This document shows positions 24,244-31,517 of a stretch of 33,588 nucleotides of DNA, in pieces. Position 1 is the stretch's first letter. The number at the start of each line of letters is the position of its first letter. Below the pieces are notes generated by a model that worked only from the letters and a program-made list of their open reading frames with translations, was not told the origin of the DNA and did not search any database. Source of the stretch: Mangrovimonas aestuarii (GTDB lineage Bacteria; Bacteroidota; Bacteroidia; Flavobacteriales; Flavobacteriaceae); contig NZ_JARACK010000012.1 in the NCBI RefSeq assembly GCF_028767185.1, forward strand, positions 28,382 through 61,969, given 5' to 3'. The position numbers and the translations under genes were made by a program.

Positions 24244-24600
24244 AGTTTTTTCTTGATATGACTTAATTAAAGTCAGGACACAATTTATCTGGGTTTGAAA
24301 ACAAATTCTCGTCAATAATAATTGAGAGCTAACAATACAGTCTTGCTTTTAGCTACTATGTTTTTTATTTACTGTTCTTTGCCCAAAAGCTGACGGAAAA
24401 TGTGTGTTCGGTACGCATAGTTGTCGTCTTTAAAATAGTTAAACAATTTGTCAAGACGAAAGTCAGATCAACTATAGCTAATGATTCGGAAGAAGCAGAG
24501 AAATGTTGAAACTTAAAAAAAAGTTGAATTCTCCCACAGACCGAATTACTACCATAATATAGCAAATTTTATCAATTTTAATGGAATTTGTTAAAAACAA
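24244..24600. other. Non-coding stretch after uvrA with a possible gene remnant
   Basis: No convincing gene. Around 24350-24510 the plus strand reads FYLLFFAQKLTENVCSVRIVV and ends in DSEEAEKC-stop, with no start codon after the preceding stop. The hydrophobic run ending FAQ resembles a flavobacterial signal peptide, so this may be the eroded 5' end of a secreted-protein gene. The opposite-strand 66-codon frame looks spurious. Confidence 0.3.
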
Positions 24601-24634
24601 AAAACCACGTAAATCATAGGAAATACGTGGTTTT
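24601..24634 (-). terminator. Terminator hairpin downstream of the tRNA-Arg fragment
   Basis: An 11-bp perfect stem AAAACCACGTA / TACGTGGTTTT with a 12-nt loop, followed on the minus strand by a T-rich run. It lies 24 nt past the 3' end of the tRNA fragment and is presumably the original tRNA terminator. Confidence 0.75.
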
Positions 24635-24658
24635 CGAGAGTTTTGTAAGAAAAATCAG

Positions 24659-24703
24659 TTATCGCGACAGGATTCGAACCTGTGACCGTCTGCTTAGAAG
24701 GCA
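24659..24703 (-). other. Attachment site: 3' fragment of tRNA-Arg(TCT)
   Basis: The minus strand reads TGC-CTTCTAA-GCA (anticodon loop with TCT at 24696-24698), a variable segment, a perfect T-arm ACAGG-TTCGAAT-CCTGT, an acceptor 3' strand CGCGATA and discriminator A. The 5' half is absent: only three bases of the 5' anticodon stem remain, then unrelated sequence. With an integrase gene starting 257 nt away this is the classic left-over att copy of a tRNA-targeting element. The intact tRNA should lie at the far right end, beyond the window. Confidence 0.85.
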
Positions 24704-24724
24704 TATTTGCAGGATTATTTTTCC

Positions 24725-24816
24725 TTATCAAATTTTATCAAAACGCAATATTTACAAGGCTTTACAAAATTTATGTAAGTTTTTATTTTATCATTGTTTA
24801 TCATCATTTATTATCG
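24725..24816. repeat. Short TTATCA repeats between att and integrase
   Basis: TTATCA occurs at 24725, 24735, 24788 and 24798, and TTATCG at 24811; TTATCG also starts the att fragment at 24659. This could be a recombinase or accessory-factor binding region, or just AT-rich coincidence. Confidence 0.35.
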
Positions 24817-24839
24817 CAAAACAATAATTTTATGTACTT

Positions 24840-24860
24840 TTTGTGCACATTTTGTGCACA
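24840..24860. repeat. Tandem TTTGTGCACA sites
   Basis: Two direct copies (24840-24849 and 24851-24860) with an 11-bp period, each holding the palindrome TGTGCACA; about one helical turn apart. A variant, TTTGTGTACA, lies at 24904-24913 over the integrase promoter. Confidence 0.55.
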
Positions 24861-24876
24861 TAAAAATACAAAAACC

Positions 24877-24907
24877 TTGATTATATCTGGGATTGTCCTT
24901 AAGTTTG
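24877..24907 (+). promoter_or_regulatory. Integrase promoter (TTG-N20-TAAGTTTG)
   Basis: -33 TTG 24877-24879 and -7 TAAGTTTG 24900-24907, spacer 20: one of the best promoters in the window. The TGTGTACA site overlaps the -7 end and the expected transcription start. Leader about 47 nt to ATG 24960. Confidence 0.7.
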
Positions 24908-24959
24908 TGTACACGGATACCTTAAAAAACCCATTTTAACCATTTTTTAACATTTTAAA

Positions 24960-26264
24960 ATGAAGCAGTTTTCCATCCAAATCAAGCATGATAAACGACG
25001 CCCAATACGTAATTCAAAAAATGTTTATCCAGTACGTTTAAGAGTATATTCCACACTCACGAAAAAGACAAAAATGTACCCTACTGATATCAATTTGTCT
25101 GTGAAAGATTATGAGGATGTCTTTGATAAAAACCTAAACTTAAAAGGCAAGAAAAACGAATATAGACTGTTCTTAAATGAATTAGAGAATAGAGCAATAG
25201 AAGCAGCCTCTACCCTAACCACATTTACATTTCCTGCATTTGAAAAGAAATTATTCAGAGCAAAAAATGCATCTATTAGTGTTATACATCATTACAAGCA
25301 AAAAATCGATCTGTTAAGGAAGAATGGCCAGGTTGCAACCGCTAGTAATTATGAGCTCAGTTTGAAATCATTGGGAATGTTCATTCTGGATAAAACCAAG
25401 TTTGATTCACTAGAGGCCAAAAACAAAGAACTTATGGCAGCTTTAAAAGACTTAACCTTTTACGATATTACCGTAAACTGGTTGAATAGCTATGAGATTT
25501 TTATGGTTAGAAGAGAGGAAAAGTCCCTTACCACTGTATCCATGTACCTAAGAGCATTGAGAACTGTTTTTAACGATGCTATTAGCGAAAATGATATCAA
25601 AAAGGACATTTACCCCTTTGGACGCGCAAAGAACCAATATCAAATACCTACAACCCAGAAAAAGAAAAAGGCACTGACTAGTGAACAGATAACAAAACTC
25701 TTCCATGCCGAAGCTGAAGATGAGGATCAGCAACGAGCAAAGGATTTTTGGTTTTTAAGCTACGCGCTTTACGGAATGAACTTTAAGGACATTCTGCTTT
25801 TGAAATTTGAGAACCTAAAACAGGATACCATTGTGTACTTTAGAGAAAAGACAAAATCTACCTCTAGAGGGAACTTAAAGGAAATCAATGTACACTTAAA
25901 CGATTTCAGCAAAGGTGTAATTGAGAAATACAAGAGAACTGGACGCACCAATAAAAACGACTACATATTCCCTATTATTGAAAAAGGAGACGATGTATTT
26001 GAGCAAAAGCGAAAAGTAAAAAACTTTATTAGTAATATAAACCTGTTCTTCAATAAATTTGCCGAAGCTCATGGCTTTGATTTTAAGATATCAACCTATT
26101 GGGCACGACATACTTTTGCAACGCTTTCCATTCAAAGAGGGGCTTCTATGGAGTTTATCAGCGAAGCTTTAAGCCATAGCAACCTGAGTGTAACCAAAAA
26201 CTACTTTGCAGGGTTTGAAGATGATACCAAAAAGGAATTTGCAAAAAATCTTATGAACTTTTAA
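24960..26264 (+). CDS. Tyrosine recombinase (integrase) of the element
   Basis: This 434-aa protein has the Bacteroidota integrase layout. It has an N-terminal arm-binding domain (KRRPIRNSKNVYPVRLRVY), a SAM-like core-binding domain around residues 105-210 and a C-terminal catalytic domain. Catalytic residues are Lys297 (FREKTK), Arg383 (YWARHTFAT), His406 (ALSHSNLS) and nucleophile Tyr415 (VTKNYFAGF). The first catalytic arginine position reads GMNFKD (Asn274), and the usual His three before Arg383 is Tyr380. The Tyr is common in this phylum, and loss of the first Arg is also known in IntDOT. It presumably recombines the tRNA-Arg 3' end next door. The HTH gene follows after 9 nt. Confidence 0.92.
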   Translation: MKQFSIQIKHDKRRPIRNSKNVYPVRLRVYSTLTKKTKMYPTDINLSVKDYEDVFDKNLNLKGKKNEYRLFLNELENRAIEAASTLTTFTFPAFEKKLFRAKNASISVIHHYKQKIDLLRKNGQVATASNYELSLKSLGMFILDKTKFDSLEAKNKELMAALKDLTFYDITVNWLNSYEIFMVRREEKSLTTVSMYLRALRTVFNDAISENDIKKDIYPFGRAKNQYQIPTTQKKKKALTSEQITKLFHAEAEDEDQQRAKDFWFLSYALYGMNFKDILLLKFENLKQDTIVYFREKTKSTSRGNLKEINVHLNDFSKGVIEKYKRTGRTNKNDYIFPIIEKGDDVFEQKRKVKNFISNINLFFNKFAEAHGFDFKISTYWARHTFATLSIQRGASMEFISEALSHSNLSVTKNYFAGFEDDTKKEFAKNLMNF

Positions 26265-26273
26265 TTACATTAA

Positions 26274-27080
26274 ATGATCAATCACTATACAACCTACACA
26301 AATTGCTACAAAGAGATATATAAAGAAACTGAGAATGATCTTAAAGAGATTCTAATAGAATGCAACAAAGAATATCGCCCCTTCAATTTTGCTAATAACA
26401 AATGTCTTGAAGAGCTTTCAAAGCGATGTAATACAATCAGATCGAAAGTTCAACCCCACTACCCTAACTCACTTAGAGTTTTTAATGATAGGGCATCTTT
26501 TTACAACAAACAAGATATCAAGCTTATTATTCAAAACGAACTCAATCAAAGTTTTGTAGAGGAAAACATCAATAAAACAATCAGTTTCGAAGACTTCATT
26601 ATTGATATAGCTGCTCTTGAAGCATTTGTCAATGCCAAGGTTATATTTACTCAAAACCAAGAGTTCAATGAGAACATGTATCTTCTTAATAATTTCAAGC
26701 ATTTCAAACTGATTTATTTTAGAAGAAATGAAATCCTAACAAAACTCAACATCGTATTTAGAGAAAAACTATACGGTAAACCTGTCGACAACGCATTGTT
26801 TGCTCCTGAGAAAACAGACAAGAAACAAGAGAATACATTTAAGTCTCTGGTTCAAAATGGAACTCCTGAAAAAGTCTTTTTAGACATCAATGAAGCTGCT
26901 GCTCTTTTAGGAAAAGCCAAACAAACCATATACGGCTTGGTAAACAGAAAACAAATTCCATTCCACAAAAAAGGTAATAAACTATACTTTATTCGAGAAG
27001 AACTTATTGAATGGGTTACTAAGGAAAAACCTATAAAGAAATCGGCTACAGAAAAGCTGGATGATTTTTTGAGTAGATAG
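26274..27080 (+). CDS. Helix-turn-helix protein of excisionase type, fused to an uncharacterised N-terminal domain
   Basis: This 268-aa protein ends in an excisionase-family winged helix-turn-helix (residues ~201-247): VFLDINEAAALLGKAKQTIY, then GLVNRKQIPFHKKGNKLYFI and REELIEWV. The first ~180 residues are helical and charged with no recognised family (features such as PFNFANNKCLEELSKRCNTI). In Bacteroidota mobile elements such proteins commonly follow the integrase gene and act in excision or regulation; that role is inferred here from position. It follows the integrase gene after 9 nt, so one operon is likely. A simple hairpin and then a terminator-like hairpin lie downstream. Confidence 0.8.
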   Translation: MINHYTTYTNCYKEIYKETENDLKEILIECNKEYRPFNFANNKCLEELSKRCNTIRSKVQPHYPNSLRVFNDRASFYNKQDIKLIIQNELNQSFVEENINKTISFEDFIIDIAALEAFVNAKVIFTQNQEFNENMYLLNNFKHFKLIYFRRNEILTKLNIVFREKLYGKPVDNALFAPEKTDKKQENTFKSLVQNGTPEKVFLDINEAAALLGKAKQTIYGLVNRKQIPFHKKGNKLYFIREELIEWVTKEKPIKKSATEKLDDFLSR

Positions 27081-27112
27081 CCTACATATTTACTATAACA
27101 ATACTTTCAAAA

Positions 27113-27134
27113 AAATACGTATAAACACGTATTT
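27113..27134. repeat. Inverted repeat AAATACGT / ACGTATTT
   Basis: Perfect 8-bp arms with a 6-nt loop, 33 nt after the HTH gene; no T-run, so an operator or mRNA-end structure rather than a standard terminator. Confidence 0.45.
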
Positions 27135-27154
27135 CTGATTGATTAAAGATCTAG

Positions 27155-27162
27155 TACTTTTG
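27155..27162 (+). promoter_or_regulatory. -7 box TACTTTTG upstream of the STAND ATPase gene
   Basis: Exact TAnnTTTG; no -33 TTG at normal spacing. A transcript from here would begin at or inside the hairpin at 27166-27190. Confidence 0.45.
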
Positions 27163-27165
27163 ACA

Positions 27166-27200
27166 AATTCCTACCAATAGAGTAGGAATTATTTTTATTT
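27166..27200 (+). terminator. Hairpin with T-rich tail (terminator or attenuator)
   Basis: 9-bp perfect stem AATTCCTAC / GTAGGAATT, 7-nt loop, then ATTTTTATTT. It lies directly after the -7 box, so it could end read-through from the integrase operon or attenuate the downstream gene. Confidence 0.6.
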
Positions 27201-27260
27201 AGTAATAAAAAATATTAGTTTTATTCCTAAATAAAAGTTCAAATTTAACTCTATATAACA

Positions 27261-27286
27261 GGGCTATCAACAATGGTTTTTAGCCC
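27261..27286 (+). repeat. Leader inverted repeat GGGCTA / TAGCCC
   Basis: 6-bp arms, 14-nt loop, 33 nt before the ATG of the STAND ATPase gene; possible 5'-leader hairpin. Confidence 0.35.
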
Positions 27287-27319
27287 TAAGTTAGGCTCGA
27301 TATAAAAATATAATAGTAG

Positions 27320-29965
27320 ATGTCAAAAATTACAGAAACTAGATTAACACTCGCTGCTCTTATTTATGGAGTAGAATTAGATTTAAAAAATACAATCAAA
27401 AGAAATATTACACCTTATTTTGAAAATTTGGCTTTTTTAAAAAATATTGAATTAGAAAAAAAAGTTATTGAAAGATTTCAAAAAGATAATCCAGGAGTAA
27501 ACCATTTAGAAAATCTTGATGAAGTAATTGAATTTTTGGACTTTCAAGACACATTTACAATCTTAAATCAAAATAAGGAATTTTTAAAAAAAGAGGCTGC
27601 TCAATACATAAAAACTAATTTCAAAACATTATCAGATTTAACACCAATTAGAAATCGAGTAATGCATACTAGACCTCTACTTGGCGGAGATTTCTCTTTC
27701 ACATATGATTTTATCTCAAGTCTTAAGAAATCTGACCCAATTGAATGGGCTGTGACAATAGAAACAAGAGAGAAAATAGATAATGATCCTTCGTATGTAC
27801 TAACCTTAAAATTCCCTACAAATCATTTAGATGAAGAAATATCAAAAGTCAGCCATAATTTACCTGTTCCTGATTTTGATGAAACAGGTTTCATAGGTCG
27901 TAGTCAAGATATTGAAGCCTTAACAAAATTAGTTTTATCTAATAGAGTTGTTTCAGTTTTGGGTGATGGAGGAATTGGAAAAACTGCCCTCGCCTTAAAA
28001 GTTGCATATGATATTGTTGATATGAATGAAGATTGTCCATTTGAACTTATAATTTGGACATCGGCAAAAACCACAATGCTAACATCAAAAGGAATCGAAG
28101 ATATATACACTACAATTACTGATTACACTGGATTAATTTCTGAAATAAGTGATTCAATTGGTACAGAAAGTAAACTTGATGAAATCTTGGAGTATTTGGA
28201 CTATTTTAAAACTCTACTAATTATAGATAACCTTGAAACAATTCAAAGTGAAGAAGTAAGAGATTTCATACGAAATGCACAAACAAAATGTAACATTTTA
28301 ATCACTTCAAGAATTGGGCTTGGCGAATTAGAATATCCTAGAAAATTAAATGGGCTTTCAGAAACTGAATCAGCTAAATTAATTAGAGAGATTGCAAGGA
28401 TTAGAAATAGCGATACATTAATAAAACTACCACAATCAACTTTGGTTGATATATCTAGTAAGCTTTATTTTAATCCTTTGGCAATCAAATGGTTTGTGAG
28501 CACAGTTGAAACTGGTATTCCACCGCACGAAGTAATTAATAATAAAGAAAATTTACTTGACTTTTGTTTGACAAATGTCTATGAAAAATTAAGTGAAGGA
28601 GCTATATCCATATTAAAAACGATAAGAGCTTCAAGAAAAAAAGTGACTAATGCAGAAATTATATATTTATCTAATTACAAACCATTAGACACTCGAAAAT
28701 ACTTAATCGAACTTTTCAAAACAACCCTTATTTCTAGACAAATTGAAGACGGAAATAATTACGAGGAAGTGATTTATTATATATCCGATTTTGCAAAAGA
28801 TTTTCTTTCAAAAAAATATCCAATAGAAGAGTCTTATATCAAAAATAACATCAAAAAATCTAAAGAATTAAATATTGGGATTAGACAAATTAATAAAGTA
28901 CAAAAATATAATGAGTTTGCATTAAACGCTTTAGTCTATGACAATCAAAATCAAATGATTAGCGCTAAATTTTTGCAAGAAGCTTTATTTCATTCTAGAA
29001 ATGGTGATTTTGATAGTGCTTTATTAAAAGTTAAAGAGGCGAAAAATATAGACCCAAATTACTTTGAGGTATATCGAGTTGGTGCATTTATAAAGGCATC
29101 TCAGGGTGATTTACTCAGTGCTGATGAAGATTACCAATTAGGTCTGGAGATTGCACCTGAGAACCCTAGACTTTTGTTTTACTACGCACAATTTTTAATG
29201 TTTCAATTAGAGGACATTGATGGTGCTCTTGAATATGCGAAAAAGGTTTATGAACAAAAACCTAATCACCCATATACAGCATTTTTAATTGCGAGATGTC
29301 TAAATGGTGCACAAGATTTCGGTAAAGCGATTAAAGTAGTACGCAACTTAATAGAAAATGTGGAACTAGATTCTAAAAATTTAAGAATTGCAAATACAGA
29401 ACTTATATCGTACTATATCGAAAGAGGAAAAAGTGCCTTAACAATTCAAACGGATATTGAACTCGGAATTAGTCATTTTAAGAAGGCATTTGAATTATTT
29501 GAAGAATGTATTGATAGTACTTTAGTGGATTATAAAATGGCAAAAAACTTTAGTGTTGGATTGCTTCATTTTGTTAGAATGACACCTGTGGTAACTATTG
29601 AGGAAAACAAGGAATACATAAGAGAATTAATTCTTAAAACAAATAACTATATTGATTTAACGATTGATCTAAAGAAAAAAATAATTCTTAAATACCAAGA
29701 AAAATTTAAAGATGACTCACTTGACCATCTAATAGATTTGGATTCTAAAAGTGAGAAGAAAATCGGAAATGTATCTAAAACATCTAAACCGAATAATTTT
29801 GTTTTCATAGAAACTGGAAATGATAGATTTTTCGCTCATAGATATGATTTTTTAGATATAGCTAATTGGGTAGAATGGAAATCATTACAAGACGGTCAAT
29901 TAGTTACATATGAACTAGGTGAAAACAACTCTGGTGTTTGTGCAATTAACATTAAACAAATCTAA
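27320..29965 (+). CDS. STAND ATPase: HEPN - NB-ARC-like - TPR - cold-shock-like domain; candidate anti-phage effector
   Basis: This 881-aa protein has four readable parts. Residues ~1-160 are helical with RNRVMH (Arg111, Asn112, His116) after LKTLSDLTPI-like context, the RNxxxH motif of HEPN ribonucleases and of Swt1-like HEPN domains. Residues ~185-420 are an NB-ARC-like P-loop ATPase: GFIGRSQDIEAL, Walker A GDGGIGKT (215-222), Walker B LLIIDN (Asp303), ILITSR, then FNPLAI. Residues ~540-760 are TPR-like helical repeats (FDSALLKVKEAKNIDPNYFE, GDLLSADEDYQLGLEIAPEN). The last ~57 residues resemble a cold-shock/OB domain: NFVFI, DRFFAH, KSLQDGQLV, then G-CAIN. STAND proteins with nuclease N-termini commonly sense phage products and cause abortive infection; that role is inferred. 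It sits between integrase and SOS genes. Confidence 0.85.
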   Translation: MSKITETRLTLAALIYGVELDLKNTIKRNITPYFENLAFLKNIELEKKVIERFQKDNPGVNHLENLDEVIEFLDFQDTFTILNQNKEFLKKEAAQYIKTNFKTLSDLTPIRNRVMHTRPLLGGDFSFTYDFISSLKKSDPIEWAVTIETREKIDNDPSYVLTLKFPTNHLDEEISKVSHNLPVPDFDETGFIGRSQDIEALTKLVLSNRVVSVLGDGGIGKTALALKVAYDIVDMNEDCPFELIIWTSAKTTMLTSKGIEDIYTTITDYTGLISEISDSIGTESKLDEILEYLDYFKTLLIIDNLETIQSEEVRDFIRNAQTKCNILITSRIGLGELEYPRKLNGLSETESAKLIREIARIRNSDTLIKLPQSTLVDISSKLYFNPLAIKWFVSTVETGIPPHEVINNKENLLDFCLTNVYEKLSEGAISILKTIRASRKKVTNAEIIYLSNYKPLDTRKYLIELFKTTLISRQIEDGNNYEEVIYYISDFAKDFLSKKYPIEESYIKNNIKKSKELNIGIRQINKVQKYNEFALNALVYDNQNQMISAKFLQEALFHSRNGDFDSALLKVKEAKNIDPNYFEVYRVGAFIKASQGDLLSADEDYQLGLEIAPENPRLLFYYAQFLMFQLEDIDGALEYAKKVYEQKPNHPYTAFLIARCLNGAQDFGKAIKVVRNLIENVELDSKNLRIANTELISYYIERGKSALTIQTDIELGISHFKKAFELFEECIDSTLVDYKMAKNFSVGLLHFVRMTPVVTIEENKEYIRELILKTNNYIDLTIDLKKKIILKYQEKFKDDSLDHLIDLDSKSEKKIGNVSKTSKPNNFVFIETGNDRFFAHRYDFLDIANWVEWKSLQDGQLVTYELGENNSGVCAINIKQI

Positions 29966-30132
29966 AAATATAGTGCACAACAAAGTTGAATATTAAGAAA
30001 CAGCTCTTTAGGAGTTAAAACCAAAGCAAAAACATATTATAAAGGGCAATGCAAAACCGAAAGATTTGTGATTAGAAGTCCACAACTACTAATACACGAA
30101 ACCATTAACATAAATAATTAAAATAATAAATT

Positions 30133-30582
30133 ATGAAAGATTTAGAAGTTGAAGAAATGAACGTTCTAGAAATTGAAGAAAAAGAGGTCTTATTGAAATG
30201 TAACTCCACTGTGGATAAATTAGATCTTATAGAAGATGAGGAATTAATCTCTCGATGGACTTTCCGGTTTGATGATATAGAAGCTAATTCATACAAAACT
30301 TCTAATGCAATGGTAGTTGTAAAATCAAATGATGAAGTTACATTCCAATCCAATGTTAAATCTAAACACAAACAAACTCGCGGTGATCATAATCACTTAA
30401 GGGTAAAAGTAGAGGGGTTTGATACTAGTGGTCTAAGATTATTTGAATGGACTACTGGAACTGTTGGTATTCATTGTAATCAAGATGAAATTAGACAATA
30501 CAAAAAAAGTTGTCCAGGATCTTTTCAAGACATTTATTCAGTAAGTATTACTTTTTTAGCAATACGTTATCGAGGTTGTTAA
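30133..30582 (+). CDS. 149-aa protein of unknown family, cargo of the element
   Basis: Not recognised. The first ~20 residues are very acidic (DLEVEEMNVLEIEEKE). The rest is beta-rich: WTFRFDDIEANSYKTSNAMV, EVTFQSNVKSKHKQTRGDHN, LRVKVEGFDTSGLRLFEWTT, then a cysteine-containing end with SCPGSF and the final RYRGC. Four cysteines are present (one near residue 23, three in the last ~45 residues). There is no signal peptide or membrane helix. It is 167 nt after the STAND ATPase gene on the same strand, with a strong terminator 39 nt downstream, so it may be part of the same defence unit. ATG 30133 is the only sensible start. Confidence 0.6.
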   Translation: MKDLEVEEMNVLEIEEKEVLLKCNSTVDKLDLIEDEELISRWTFRFDDIEANSYKTSNAMVVVKSNDEVTFQSNVKSKHKQTRGDHNHLRVKVEGFDTSGLRLFEWTTGTVGIHCNQDEIRQYKKSCPGSFQDIYSVSITFLAIRYRGC

Positions 30583-30620
30583 TCCTCTACTTATATTTTA
30601 TTGCAAAAAATGAAAATTAT

Positions 30621-30672
30621 ACACCAAAGTTATATTTTCTCATAAAGTAAAATAACTTTGGTGTTTTTGTTT
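30621..30672. terminator. Strong terminator between the 149-aa gene and the SRAP gene
   Basis: 13-bp perfect stem ACACCAAAGTTAT / ATAACTTTGGTGT (30621-30633, 30652-30664) extended by further A/T pairs, then TTTTTGTTTT. The other strand is also T-rich past the stem, so it can serve both convergent genes. Confidence 0.85.
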
Positions 30673-30738
30673 TGCTATCAAGTTCGTAGGTGTGTATTAA
30701 CCATACTAACTATTATACAACTAATGTAGTGATTAATC

Positions 30739-31470
30739 CTATATTGATACTCCTTCATATTGTACCTCATCCAAAATAGAATTGATATCTGAATCTATTT
30801 TTGGGTTGAACAGATCTTTGCTTACTGTGTAAGCGGATAGGGTTTCGTCTTTGTAATTGGCGTTTACAATTTCTGTGATGTCGTTTTGATTGAGATCAAC
30901 TGATAGCCAATTATGGGCATCTTCTTGGCTTAATAATACTGGCTGGCGCTTCCTTAGGTTGTGAATTTTCTGGAACAATAGACTTGCCTTTTTGGTGAGG
31001 ATTGTGAAGGTGATAAAGGTATCGATAACGGTATAGATTCCTGCTAAGGACAATACACCATCCTTGGAATCCTTAATATGGAATGGGTACTTTTTCTTTT
31101 CGTATTCATGAGGTTCAAAGAAGCCTGTTACAGGAATAACACACCTCTTCTCCATTATGGAGTCACGGTAGATGAAATGGTTAAACAGCTTTTCTGATTG
31201 AGCGTTCAACCCTGCTCCGTATTTTACAGCCTCCTTGTAATAAGATTTGATATCATCCTTGGATTTGTTATTTGGTACAATCCCCCACACGCCTGGTGCC
31301 AATACATCCGACTTTTCTTGTGGGATAACCAACATATTTGGATGGGAAAACCCATTCATATGGTATCTAGGTTTATCAAAATAGTCGACCAATGCAGGAT
31401 CGCTAATATCTATCTTATAAGTGTTTTTTAACTCTTTAACCTTTTTTGTTTGTGAAGTATGAAAGCACAT
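30739..31470 (-). CDS. SRAP-domain protein (SOS response-associated peptidase, YedK/HMCES type)
   Basis: Shields abasic sites in single-stranded DNA by forming a covalent thiazolidine link through its N-terminal cysteine. The 243-aa protein shows the active site: Cys2 exposed after Met removal (MCFHTS), Asn89 in GLNAQSE, Glu119 in VTGFFEPHE and His170 in KIHNLRKRQPVLL. The motif GVWGIVP and PFHIKD...LAGIYTV also match. The start is fixed by the required Cys2. It lies 34 nt after umuC on the same strand with a hairpin between, so the translesion polymerase and this abasic-site protein are very likely made together. Confidence 0.93.
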   Translation of the reverse strand: MCFHTSQTKKVKELKNTYKIDISDPALVDYFDKPRYHMNGFSHPNMLVIPQEKSDVLAPGVWGIVPNNKSKDDIKSYYKEAVKYGAGLNAQSEKLFNHFIYRDSIMEKRCVIPVTGFFEPHEYEKKKYPFHIKDSKDGVLSLAGIYTVIDTFITFTILTKKASLLFQKIHNLRKRQPVLLSQEDAHNWLSVDLNQNDITEIVNANYKDETLSAYTVSKDLFNPKIDSDINSILDEVQYEGVSI

Positions 31471-31517
31471 AATAGCTAAATTAATTTCTATTTAAAGATA
31501 GAAATTAATGTGCTTTC
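31461..31517. repeat. Nested inverted repeat joining the umuC end and the SRAP start
   Basis: A 12-bp perfect stem ATTAATTTCTAT / ATAGAAATTAAT (31480-31491, 31498-31509) with a 6-nt loop contains the umuC stop. Outside it GAAAGCACAT (31461-31470, first SRAP codons) pairs with ATGTGCTTTC (31508-31517, last umuC codons), leaving a 9-nt bulge on one side. Confidence 0.6.

Noticed and set aside
24365-24565. 66-aa minus-strand protein downstream of uvrA
   Set aside because: No promoter, low-complexity composition and no recognisable domain.
24659-24703. A functional tRNA-Arg gene
   Set aside because: Only the 3' half is present; D-arm, acceptor 5' strand and most of the anticodon 5' stem are missing.
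24588-24939. Two overlapping short plus-strand frames around the att site
   Set aside because: They translate the terminator and the antisense of the tRNA fragment.
29966-30132. A further small gene between the STAND ATPase and the 149-aa protein
   Set aside because: All frames are short, with no start or promoter that can be supported.
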